Positions 7,206 to 14,713 of a stretch of DNA of 64,000 bases are shown in pieces. The translations under genes were made by a program, and so were the position numbers. The number at the start of each line of letters is the position of its first letter. Position 1 is the first letter of the stretch. The notes beneath the pieces are model-generated. The model saw only the letters and a list, made by a program, of their open reading frames with translations, made no database searches and was not told the origin of the DNA. This DNA is from a virus, in IMG/VR virus record IMGVR_UViG_3300010935_000101, positions 1 through 64,000 of that record; one strand, written 5' to 3'.

Positions 7206-8384
7206 ATGACGTCAAATGAAAAACTAATCATACAACGAAACATTGAAGCACAAATCGATAAAGCACTCGTTGCTCCTATTTGTATTAGTGGACATCCTGG
7301 AACTGCAAAGTCAACCACAGTTGCATTACTCGCAAAAGAACTTAGTATGAATTTAGTAAGTTGTTCAGGCCCAACACTTTCGCATGAAGCTCTTTCGGGA
7401 CTACCAGATACAATTAATGCACATCAATTCAAAGCAAATTCAATTGATGGTAGTACTCCACAAGCAACTCAATGGTCAATACCAGAAATTATGGCCCAAG
7501 CAATAAGAGCTGCTGAAGATAAACCAACAGTACTATTAATTGATGACTTTCATATGGTGTCCCCACATCTACAGGCTTACTTTTATGGTCTTTTACTTGA
7601 GCGTAAACTTGGAAATTTCCGACTATCGGATAATACTGCAATTGTATTAACTATGAACGACTCTGACGCAGCAGGATTTACTGGAATAAACTCAGCTGTT
7701 CGTAACAGACTAGCAATTTTACAAGTCAAATTTGACTTTGACTATTGGTTGGAATCTTATGGTAATAGATTACACTATATGGTATCTTCATTTTTGAAAA
7801 CCAAGTCCCAGTATTGTATGGAAGAAGAAACTACTGGAATTGTTGGATATGCGACTGCCAGAGCCTGGACAGCAATCGCAGCTGAACTTGAGTACCATTC
7901 TGATGATTTTATTTTATCCCAAGCATCTACTATTGCTGGTATGCAAGTATCTTCAGAAGCGGCTAGAGCATTTCAAACACATGTTAATTACATCTCAGCA
8001 ATTGACTTTAGTAAAATAGTGAACAATCGAGAATTAATTAATCTGGCATCTAAAGACCCTCTTGATTCAATTATTTATTCGTATATAACTAATTTTATCA
8101 ACACAGTGGATCAAGGCAGGTATTTATTTGACTTAATGAACATCAACATCAAACAGGATTCATTTATTGGATTTGTACTTGGTGAATTGTACGTTAAGTA
8201 TACTAATCAAGATAGTAAACCTCTAACAGAGGGACTTCTGTTTGTTATTGATAGATTACTATCTAGTTCTATGGACATTACCAAGTACCCAAATACTTCC
8301 AAAGAAAAATTAACTAAAGCATTTGCTGAACCAATTAAGAACCTTGAACCTTTTATGCAACTTGCTTCGGAGTATTTGATTTAA
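7206..8384 (+). CDS. MoxR-type AAA+ ATPase, 392 aa (N4 gp24-like)
   Basis: An AAA+ ATPase fold is shown by Walker A GHPGTAKST at about residues 28-36, Walker B VLLIDDF near residue 110 and a sensor-1 type strand IVLTMND near residue 147. MoxR-family ATPases remodel proteins together with a VWA-domain partner. The partner is encoded two to three genes downstream (9440-10852), as in N4 gp24 and gp25 (gene numbers from memory). The substrate in phages is not established. The first ATG follows GGGAGCCCGT. The spacing to the nucleotidyltransferase-like gene is 9 bases. Confidence 0.85.
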   Translation: MTSNEKLIIQRNIEAQIDKALVAPICISGHPGTAKSTTVALLAKELSMNLVSCSGPTLSHEALSGLPDTINAHQFKANSIDGSTPQATQWSIPEIMAQAIRAAEDKPTVLLIDDFHMVSPHLQAYFYGLLLERKLGNFRLSDNTAIVLTMNDSDAAGFTGINSAVRNRLAILQVKFDFDYWLESYGNRLHYMVSSFLKTKSQYCMEEETTGIVGYATARAWTAIAAELEYHSDDFILSQASTIAGMQVSSEAARAFQTHVNYISAIDFSKIVNNRELINLASKDPLDSIIYSYITNFINTVDQGRYLFDLMNINIKQDSFIGFVLGELYVKYTNQDSKPLTEGLLFVIDRLLSSSMDITKYPNTSKEKLTKAFAEPIKNLEPFMQLASEYLI

Positions 8385-8393
8385 GGATTCCTT

Positions 8394-8876
8394 ATGCCCA
8401 ATTATAATCTTGAACAAGTCTTACCCCTTGGAGTCTTAACCGGCTCCCAAGCATTTAATTGTGCTGGACCTGAATCTGATTGGGATATTGTAATACTTGA
8501 AAAGGATTTACCTGATTGCAAGAATGCTGGTAAATACAAATGTACAGATTTTCAGAATGATACCTTAGAAGATGGTATTACTGGAGGTAAGCCCGGATTT
8601 AATACATCTGAGTTTCCAGCACTTAATCAGGATTTTATTGAGTACGATCAAGTAACTATTTGGGGACCACTTACACAAATAATAAAATACTGGGATGACA
8701 ATGATATTTGTATCAATTTATTTGTTTATGAGGACCATTATGGTATAATATTGGATAAGTTTGTACAACTTAACAACTTAATGAATTTTATTCATAACAT
8801 AAAACTAAAAGACAAGAATTATAGAATTCAAGCATTCACTGAAATAATTGCTAAAGTTGGCATAACTGATGCCTAA
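8394..8876 (+). CDS. nucleotidyltransferase-fold protein, 160 aa
   Basis: The N-terminus has the signature of the DNA polymerase beta-like nucleotidyltransferase fold: a TGS turn (residues 16-18) followed by SDWDIVI, whose two aspartates (about residues 29 and 31) would bind metal. This pattern is found in MNT-type and phage nucleotidyltransferases that transfer a nucleotide to a protein, RNA or small molecule. A third acidic residue may be in the QDFIEYD segment. The target is unknown. The gene is inserted between a MoxR ATPase and its VWA partner, so it may act on or with that complex. Confidence 0.7.
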   Translation: MPNYNLEQVLPLGVLTGSQAFNCAGPESDWDIVILEKDLPDCKNAGKYKCTDFQNDTLEDGITGGKPGFNTSEFPALNQDFIEYDQVTIWGPLTQIIKYWDDNDICINLFVYEDHYGIILDKFVQLNNLMNFIHNIKLKDKNYRIQAFTEIIAKVGITDA

Positions 8877-8895
8877 TCTAATACAAAGGAAGTAA

Positions 8896-9102
8896 ATGGA
8901 AACCTTAAATAATGACTTTATTAGAGAAATATACTATAAAAGTTTAATTTTAATACACATTCCCATAAAATATGCACAAATTAACTTTACTCTTAAAATT
9001 ATGAGCAAAAATGGAGATGAAAATGGAAGTGGATATGGATACGGAAATGGAAGTGGAGATAGAGATGGAAGTGGAGGTGGAAGTGGAAATGGAAATACAT
9101 AA
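8896..9102 (+). CDS. Gly/Ser/Asn-rich repeat protein, 68 aa
   Basis: The start follows AAAGGAAGTAA. The first 38 residues are ordinary; the remaining 30 are a low-complexity tail of Gly, Ser, Asn and Asp built from GGAAGTGGA/GGAAATGGA hexamer-like repeats (9010-9095). The antisense strand is also open only because of the repeat. The tail could be a flexible linker. Repeat length may vary between strains by slippage. Whether the protein is functional is uncertain. Confidence 0.45.
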   Translation: METLNNDFIREIYYKSLILIHIPIKYAQINFTLKIMSKNGDENGSGYGYGNGSGDRDGSGGGSGNGNT

Positions 9103-9120
9103 ACAATTAAAAGGGTAAAT

Positions 9121-9429
9121 ATGCAAATAAACACTTATGGAACTGGAAAGTATGCTATTATAAGAACTTACTCAGCAGGAGTTTGGTTTGGTAAGGTTGA
9201 AAAAAAATCTGAAACTGAAATAATTTTATCAGACGCCAGAAGAATGTACTCATGGAAATGTCTAGACGACGGAATAACTCTTTCACATGTAGCTTTACAT
9301 GGAATTAATAAGAGCAGTAAGATACAGGCAGCTGTACCAAGTGTTTTATTACAATGGATAGAAATTATACCTGTTTCAGAAAATGCTAAGTTAACATTTG
9401 ATGCTCAACCCTATGCGAAATCAAATTAA
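9121..9429 (+). CDS. DUF6948-like phage protein, 102 aa
   Basis: The sequence YAIIRTYSAGVWFG, then ARRMYSWKC and a later IEIIPVSENA, follows the layout of a small phage family that I recall as DUF6948 (pattern: V-R-T-x-S-A-G-V, R-R-x-W/Y-x-W, closing E-I-x-P). No enzyme motif is known for the family. The start follows AAAAGGGTAAAT. It ends 10 bases before the chosen start of the VWA gene. The family name is from memory and would need a profile search. Confidence 0.65.
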   Translation: MQINTYGTGKYAIIRTYSAGVWFGKVEKKSETEIILSDARRMYSWKCLDDGITLSHVALHGINKSSKIQAAVPSVLLQWIEIIPVSENAKLTFDAQPYAKSN

Positions 9430-9439
9430 AGGATATATT

Positions 9440-10852
9440 ATGAACAAAAAAGAATTTATACATGACAGTAGCCACTTTATATTTAAAGAGGTTGCTAAGT
9501 CTGTAAATATGTTATGTGGATTAAGTAAAACATCATCTATGATTGCTAACTTATTCACTAACTTACCAGTAAAAGTTGAAGCGAGATTTATTGAATCTCA
9601 ACCTAACCCATCAAAGAAACTTAATGCATTGAATGAATTTGTGCATGCTTACATTAAGCACGACGATTCATCTACTGTATACATAGCTTTCTTTTACAAT
9701 TCTGACAATCAATTGAACAGAATTAGCAAAGCAATTCATAAACACCCAGAATTCTTCACTTACTTGTATATGCGTGAAGCACTGAAGCTTGTACGTCTTA
9801 TGAACACAAAGACTCACTATATAATGATGTCAGGAATTATCAAACACAATAACCCCGGAATTCCAGTTGAGTCTTATTATAGACTCAGTCAATCAGCATG
9901 TAATTACACAGTGAATAATACAATTCACGAATTGTTCGCCGGTTCTAAAATGGCAAACAAGCTTGACAAAATCCTGGAAGGACAACAGTACAAGTCAGCT
10001 TACAAAGATAAGTCGGAAATGGACGTATTGAAGGATTTACTTGTAATTAACCATAATGCAACTCCTACAATTACCAAACTGGACGAACAATTCAGCTATG
10101 ATGAATGGACTAATCTAGTATTCGATACTACTGATGGAGCAATTGAAAACAATGAATCAATCCAAACCGATTTAGGTGAATCTATAGCAACTCAACTTGC
10201 ATCTATGGCTCGTGGGTCCGGTTCAGCCTCAATTTTTGCTGAATTCTTTAAAGCAAAGAAAGTCAAAACGGGTTGGTTTAAAAAGTTAGCTGCAAAGTTT
10301 AGTTGTGAAGTATTCCATATGACAAACACATTCACTTCGGAATGGTCATCATTAAACATTACTTATCGTAAGAAGTTCAAAGCTCCTAATACAAAATATG
10401 AGGATAACAAATTATCAGTTGTGCTATCTGTAGATCATTCTGGCTCAGTCTCAACAGATGGATTGCAGAAGCTACTGTATCTATTTGAGAAGCACTCAAA
10501 GAAGATCACTCAATTGTTTGTACTAGTGCATGACACTGAAGTAGTTAAACAGTTTCAACTTGAGTCTAACTATGACATCAAATCGAACCCACAATTTGTG
10601 GAAGCACTTTCACATAGATTTGCAGTTGGTGGAACATCACACTTTGATGTATTCTCTAAGATTGATGCTATGCTCAAAGACAAAACAATAGATCCTAAAA
10701 AGACTATTTATATCTCTTTCTCGGACAACTATTCGGATATTCCCAATAGTTGGAAAGCTTTCCCAAGACTTAAGAAGTTATCAACAACTTTCTTGAGTCC
10801 AGTTAACAACCCAGTTAACTTACCAAATACTACAAATATCACAATGCAGTAG
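9440..10852 (+). CDS. VWA-domain protein, MoxR partner, 470 aa (N4 gp25-like)
   Basis: The C-terminal third is a von Willebrand A-type domain with a metal-ion-dependent adhesion site: DHSGSVS near residue 334 and a conserved Thr in GGTSHFD near residue 398. The N-terminal region is helical and resembles the putative-metallopeptidase half of DUF2201-type proteins (SACNYTVNN segment), but no HExxH is visible, so peptidase activity is unlikely. VWA proteins of this kind work with MoxR ATPases, here encoded at 7206. The start at 9440 is chosen for its AAAGGATATATT site over an in-frame ATG at 9398 inside the previous gene. A terminator hairpin follows. Confidence 0.8.
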   Translation: MNKKEFIHDSSHFIFKEVAKSVNMLCGLSKTSSMIANLFTNLPVKVEARFIESQPNPSKKLNALNEFVHAYIKHDDSSTVYIAFFYNSDNQLNRISKAIHKHPEFFTYLYMREALKLVRLMNTKTHYIMMSGIIKHNNPGIPVESYYRLSQSACNYTVNNTIHELFAGSKMANKLDKILEGQQYKSAYKDKSEMDVLKDLLVINHNATPTITKLDEQFSYDEWTNLVFDTTDGAIENNESIQTDLGESIATQLASMARGSGSASIFAEFFKAKKVKTGWFKKLAAKFSCEVFHMTNTFTSEWSSLNITYRKKFKAPNTKYEDNKLSVVLSVDHSGSVSTDGLQKLLYLFEKHSKKITQLFVLVHDTEVVKQFQLESNYDIKSNPQFVEALSHRFAVGGTSHFDVFSKIDAMLKDKTIDPKKTIYISFSDNYSDIPNSWKAFPRLKKLSTTFLSPVNNPVNLPNTTNITMQ

Positions 10853-10861
10853 TCTAAACTT

Positions 10862-10881
10862 AGCCCACTTTGGTGGGTTTT
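10862..10881 (+). terminator. Rho-independent-type terminator after the VWA gene
   Basis: CCCAC-TTTG-GTGGG stem-loop followed by TTTTGTT, ten bases after the stop codon. It would end or reduce transcription of the MoxR-VWA unit. Confidence 0.7.
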
Positions 10882-10914
10882 GTTAAGATTAACTAAACAA
10901 TTTAAGGAACACCC

Positions 10915-11916
10915 ATGTATACAGTAAAACAAGTAGCAGCAGAAATTGACAAACTTAAACCCAACTTTAAAGAATTTATTGAACTTCTTAAAGATAACGA
11001 CAATAATCTAGAGTCTCATATTTTTAATACTTCAAATATATTCGAACGCTTATTCAAAGCTCAATTAGTGGCAATTACACATACAACACATAATCACTAC
11101 TATGGCAGAGGTGATTTATCAGATAAATTAAATCAATTCCTGATGGAAAATATAATAGATTCTCAAATTAGTAAACACCAATATGGATACAACACTCATA
11201 AACATATAATCACAAATTCATTTTTAGATAATCACATTGCAAAGTATGTAATTAATGTTAAACAATATCTAACACCGTATTTACGGAACAAGGTACGATC
11301 TAAAACAACCACTTTAGCAGAAAAGCAACTGCAACCTAACTTGATGTCTTTGAAGGCATTTGAAGCTTACCTAAAAACTCTTAAAAAAGACATTCCATCA
11401 ACAGTTGCAATTGGGTATTTCAAGCAATTAGAAGAAGCTTCTTTTAATGAATTAAGAGAACAATTTATAGATGCAATTTTTACTAAATGTACGCCTTCTA
11501 TATATCTTCAGAAGAAATTGTCTATATACTTTAATGATATCGTAACATTAACAACTCAAGAAGACAGTAAACTACACAAGTATATGACATTGAATAAATG
11601 CAGTATCAGATTCCTAGCGTATCGACTTAAAATACCTATATCAGAATCTGTACATAATGACAGAGATTCTGAATATAAACCCTTTATAACTAATATATCT
11701 CGCAAAGTTGACACAGATATGAAACAAGTTTCATATCTATTTGGAGCTTTGCTTGTATTAAAGACTTCTAGTGCAATTAAACCTAATCTAGTCTATGACT
11801 TTTTTGTAGAACAATTAACTGAACACTTGAGTCTACCAGAATACAAAACTGTATTGAATGAACTTAAGACTCATTACACAGCAGTGAGTAATGCATTTAA
11901 TACACTAACTATTTAG
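10915..11916 (+). CDS. hypothetical protein, 333 aa
   Basis: Starts after AAGGAACACCC. Lys-rich, mostly helical, with no membrane segment and no recognisable catalytic motif. It is followed after 8 bases by another unknown gene and then by a VRR-NUC nuclease gene, so it may belong to DNA metabolism. I do not recognise a family. Confidence 0.6.
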   Translation: MYTVKQVAAEIDKLKPNFKEFIELLKDNDNNLESHIFNTSNIFERLFKAQLVAITHTTHNHYYGRGDLSDKLNQFLMENIIDSQISKHQYGYNTHKHIITNSFLDNHIAKYVINVKQYLTPYLRNKVRSKTTTLAEKQLQPNLMSLKAFEAYLKTLKKDIPSTVAIGYFKQLEEASFNELREQFIDAIFTKCTPSIYLQKKLSIYFNDIVTLTTQEDSKLHKYMTLNKCSIRFLAYRLKIPISESVHNDRDSEYKPFITNISRKVDTDMKQVSYLFGALLVLKTSSAIKPNLVYDFFVEQLTEHLSLPEYKTVLNELKTHYTAVSNAFNTLTI

Positions 11917-11924
11917 GAGCAATC

Positions 11925-12635
11925 ATGGATTTATTTAAATACACAGCCTTAGTCAAAGAACTTGAACTGTGTAAAACTGTTACCAGACTTGAGCAATTAG
12001 TGAGACAGTACGAGGATAGATCTCAATCCACAATTTTAGGAAGTTACAGTTCATATAAGTCAAGGTATACTACTGAACAAGAAATACTTATTTACAAACT
12101 TTACACTTTAGCTATTAAATTATTTACTAAGAAGTCAAAACGAATTTTACCTGACTTTATATATTGCAATCAACGTAGGACACAATCTAATTTTTTAAAC
12201 TGTATTCTAAAATGTACAACTACTAGTGTACTCGAAAAGAACAGTCCATTCAAACATGTCCCAACTTATGCACAATTAATGAAGTGGTTTGAGTTTGATA
12301 CTATTTTAAAACTACCCTATTCTGAAGTATACGTGGAACGGCTAAATTCAATTATTGGAGACAACCCAATTCATTTTGAAGTAGATTTCAACAATCAGTT
12401 AGCTCATTTCGATAGATGCTCAACAGTCTTTAAATCAGTAAAACAGGAACTCATCTATGCTATTAGACATAAGCAAGTTAACTTTCCGAATAAACCACAA
12501 ACTATTTGGGATTTGTATATGAAAAATATATTGGAACGACTTGGTGCACCAACTAACGAATCTAATGATGCCCAAATACTCAAACTTGAACAGCAAATAG
12601 AGGCAATTAAGGCAATAGGAAAATACCATGTCTAA
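11925..12635 (+). CDS. hypothetical protein, 236 aa
   Basis: The start follows TAGGAGCAATC. The N-terminus (MDLFKYTALVKELEL) resembles that of the 203-residue protein at 16541 (IDFFKYKGLLAELES), so the two are possibly distant paralogues; the rest is helical and unrecognised. It overlaps the VRR-NUC gene by 8 bases, which suggests coupled translation with it. Confidence 0.55.
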   Translation: MDLFKYTALVKELELCKTVTRLEQLVRQYEDRSQSTILGSYSSYKSRYTTEQEILIYKLYTLAIKLFTKKSKRILPDFIYCNQRRTQSNFLNCILKCTTTSVLEKNSPFKHVPTYAQLMKWFEFDTILKLPYSEVYVERLNSIIGDNPIHFEVDFNNQLAHFDRCSTVFKSVKQELIYAIRHKQVNFPNKPQTIWDLYMKNILERLGAPTNESNDAQILKLEQQIEAIKAIGKYHV

Positions 12636-13077
12636 CAGCGAATCACTACTACAAATTACAACAGTTGCTATGATTCGTGAGCTTTACCCGGACTTGGTGA
12701 TGAATCTATCCCTTAATGGGATTTCCCTTAATGGTTTATCAATTGCTCAACGAGCACAACTTATTGCTCAAGCAAAGAAGGAAGGCATGGAGACCGGAGT
12801 TCAAGATTTATCTATTTACTTACCTAATTCCCAAGTACTTAACCTGGAATTCAAACGTCCTAAAGGTGGTTCACAATCACCTGACCAAGTTATTATTGAA
12901 GACAAACTCAAAGCAATGGGACATAACTACCACTTAATTAGGGACTCTTACCAAGTATTTTTCCTAATTGCACAACTAACACCCACTTATTATCGCTTAG
13001 CAGCGTTCAGCCAATTGGATAAAGCAATAATTACCAAATTTGGTAATGATTTATTATTCAAACTTTACAATTTATAA
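12628..13077 (+). CDS. VRR-NUC-type nuclease, 149 aa
   Basis: The core GVQDLSIYLPN...LNLEFKRPKGG...SPDQ matches the VRR-NUC branch of the PD-(D/E)XK nuclease superfamily: an Asp in GxxD (about residue 56), an E-F-K (about residues 72-74) and a following Gln helix that supplies the final conserved residue. Stand-alone VRR-NUC proteins of this size are common in phages and cut branched DNA, possibly as Holliday-junction or flap nucleases. Its place with helicases and a second nuclease fits recombination or genome processing. Confidence 0.85.
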   Translation: MSNSESLLQITTVAMIRELYPDLVMNLSLNGISLNGLSIAQRAQLIAQAKKEGMETGVQDLSIYLPNSQVLNLEFKRPKGGSQSPDQVIIEDKLKAMGHNYHLIRDSYQVFFLIAQLTPTYYRLAAFSQLDKAIITKFGNDLLFKLYNL

Positions 13078-13086
13078 GGAATTATT

Positions 13087-13266
13087 ATGTTAATAGGATT
13101 GTACCTTGGAATTGGATTTATTTTAAGTTTAACTTTATTGGATTTAAAAGACACCAACAACGCCCAAAAGTTGGGTGCTTTAGCAACTATTGTATGGATA
13201 ACATTATGTTGGCTTCCATTGGTATTACTTTTAGGCTACTTGGAACTTAGAAAAACATTTTTATAA
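13087..13266 (+). CDS. small two-pass membrane protein, 59 aa
   Basis: A 59-codon frame starts 9 bases after the nuclease stop, with AAGGAATTATT as ribosome binding site. Two hydrophobic segments (about residues 2-19 and 33-51) are separated by a short polar loop (KDTNNAQK), indicating a two-pass membrane protein. Nothing else is recognised. Confidence 0.5.
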   Translation: MLIGLYLGIGFILSLTLLDLKDTNNAQKLGALATIVWITLCWLPLVLLLGYLELRKTFL

Positions 13267-13269
13267 ACA

Positions 13270-13505
13270 AATCGTGCCCCTTGATTTGGGGCTAGTATGG
13301 TTGTTACACTCATATGAAGAAGCGGTTAATCACCGTACTAGAACACGAAACGAAGTATCGTCGGCAACTAGATGCCGTTAATTTCATACCATGAGGTGCG
13401 CCTTTGAACGGACTTGGATTATCTAGCGGAACTACCTATTACAAGCAATCAATTGATGGTAGGTATATACCAAATGTGCCTACTAGTGAATTGATTAACA
13501 AAGGA
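13270..13505 (+). ncRNA. structured intergenic RNA, about 235 nt
   Basis: No gene lies here. The stretch contains GCCCC-TTGATTT-GGGGC (13276-13292), then a ten-pair helix CTAGTATGGT/ACCGTACTAG starting right after it, ACGA-AGTA-TCGT, CGGCA-ACTAGA-TGCCG and a long hairpin ACCTA/TAGGT near 13435 and 13465. The first hairpin alone could be a terminator but lacks a T-tract. The dense folding suggests a structured RNA leader or small RNA. No match to a known class is visible by eye. Confidence 0.5.
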
Positions 13506-13510
13506 ACTTT

Positions 13511-13642
13511 ATGCATACTTATTTAATTACATTTCCACACATATTTGCACATGCCCGATTCAAAGAGAATCTAGGGAAGTATTTTTTAAATGAGTTCAGC
13601 ACTAATATAATCACATACAACATTATAGAGGAAACAATATGA
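13511..13642 (+). CDS. small protein downstream of structured RNA, 43 aa
   Basis: A 43-codon frame begins after AAAGGAACTTT and ends as ATGA overlapping the next gene. The ribosome binding site and coupling favour a real gene or a leader peptide. The composition is ordinary, with no membrane span. Its position right behind the structured RNA makes a regulatory leader role possible. Confidence 0.45.
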   Translation: MHTYLITFPHIFAHARFKENLGKYFLNEFSTNIITYNIIEETI

Positions 13643-14127
13643 AAAAATTTGCTAATAATGGACAAGTAATTAAAGCTTACATAGATCAATCATATGAATT
13701 TGTAAGTAATTATAGAAACTCTTTATGGTTCAAGGGAACTGAGCTGTACTCATATGATTCTTTATTAGCAATTATTGATGTACCAAACAGTGTGCTATTA
13801 ATTGACAGTGCTATTAAAAATTACTCAAATACCACAGCTAAACAGACTTATGCATTATTAGAACAGTCAGGTAGTTTCACCCTGTATATAATACCATTAA
13901 AAACTAAACCTAACAAAGTACTAGAATATTATTGGAATCGCATTGAAATGACCATTGCCAAATTTAACCGAGCTTATAAACATAAGGATTATTACAAAAC
14001 TTGCATTAAGCAATTACTTGACGAAATAGAATCTTATGCATCTTATGTTGGAATTGATAAACGAAGTAAAGCTTATCAATTTAAACACCAAATTATTCAA
14101 AAATTATTTAAACACCAAATATTATAA
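13639..14127 (+). CDS. hypothetical protein, 162 aa
   Basis: Starts as ATGA overlapping the small upstream frame, with AGAGGAAAC before it. The first half is beta-rich (ELYSYDSLLAII, NSVLLIDSAIKNYSNTTAKQ) and faintly recalls a small phage domain with a Y-S-x-T-T strand (DUF8033-like); the second half is helical and basic. Function unknown. Confidence 0.5.
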   Translation: MKKFANNGQVIKAYIDQSYEFVSNYRNSLWFKGTELYSYDSLLAIIDVPNSVLLIDSAIKNYSNTTAKQTYALLEQSGSFTLYIIPLKTKPNKVLEYYWNRIEMTIAKFNRAYKHKDYYKTCIKQLLDEIESYASYVGIDKRSKAYQFKHQIIQKLFKHQIL

Positions 14128-14137
14128 AGGAGCCACT

Positions 14138-14320
14138 ATGGGTACATTTACATGTGAAGTTTGTCAGCAAGAGTTAGCTCTTGAAGAACAAGCATTCATA
14201 TTGGAGGGAGCTTGTCACCAATGCGAACTTGAGGAACTAGGATTTCAATGTTACCCTTGTGGTAGTCAATTCAATGCAGATAAACAAGGCAGTTGTAATG
14301 ACATCTGTGAAGAAAACTAA
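14138..14320 (+). CDS. zinc-ribbon-like protein, 60 aa
   Basis: The ATG at 14138 follows AAAGGAGCCACT and is preferred over an upstream in-frame ATG that lies within the previous gene. Three CxxC pairs are visible (CEVC, CHQC, CYPC) plus two further Cys near the end, enough to bind one or two zinc ions. Such small zinc ribbons often mediate DNA, RNA or protein contacts. Confidence 0.6.
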   Translation: MGTFTCEVCQQELALEEQAFILEGACHQCELEELGFQCYPCGSQFNADKQGSCNDICEEN

Positions 14321-14322
14321 TT

Positions 14323-14610
14323 ATGGTAGAACCACTTAATGATTTAAGTAAGTTAATCGGACTTAAACGTAGAATTGAATTTTTACGCCATTCAATTTCT
14401 GAAGCAGAACTAATTCATGATATTGAACAGAAACTAACTGCATTTTGTGGATTTCAATGTACATTTAGTTTTTATTATAAGACTTGGAAGTACTCTATTA
14501 GAGTTTCAATACCAGATACCAACTCTTCAGATTCAAGAGAACCTCTTAGCAATAATAGACTTACAGCCCTTTATACATCTATAGAGACATTGATTAAAGG
14601 AATTTATTAG
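14323..14610 (+). CDS. hypothetical protein, 95 aa
   Basis: Starts two bases after the previous stop with only a weak GAAG site, so it probably depends on translation of the zinc-ribbon gene. Soluble and helical at its N-terminus (SKLIGLKRRIEFLRHS). No family recognised. About 100 bases without a gene follow before the helicase. Confidence 0.5.
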   Translation: MVEPLNDLSKLIGLKRRIEFLRHSISEAELIHDIEQKLTAFCGFQCTFSFYYKTWKYSIRVSIPDTNSSDSREPLSNNRLTALYTSIETLIKGIY

Positions 14611-14713
14611 AATAACTGAAAAACAACAAATACCAGGACAATTGTGTATTGACCAAATCAAAACATATTGAATTTATTTACGAAGTATTTGAACGACTTA
14701 ATGAGGATCACAC

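Noticed and set aside
8896-9102. CRISPR-like or tandem regulatory repeat
   Set aside because: The repeat units are short, contiguous and in frame with a coding sequence; there are no spacers.
8934-9134. Pro/Leu-rich minus-strand frame opposite the repeat protein
   Set aside because: Produced by the complementary reading of the GGA-rich repeat; no ribosome binding site or neighbours on that strand.
13276-13292. Simple terminator (GCCCC/GGGGC)
   Set aside because: No T-tract follows and the hairpin is directly joined to further stable helices, so it is treated as part of a structured RNA.
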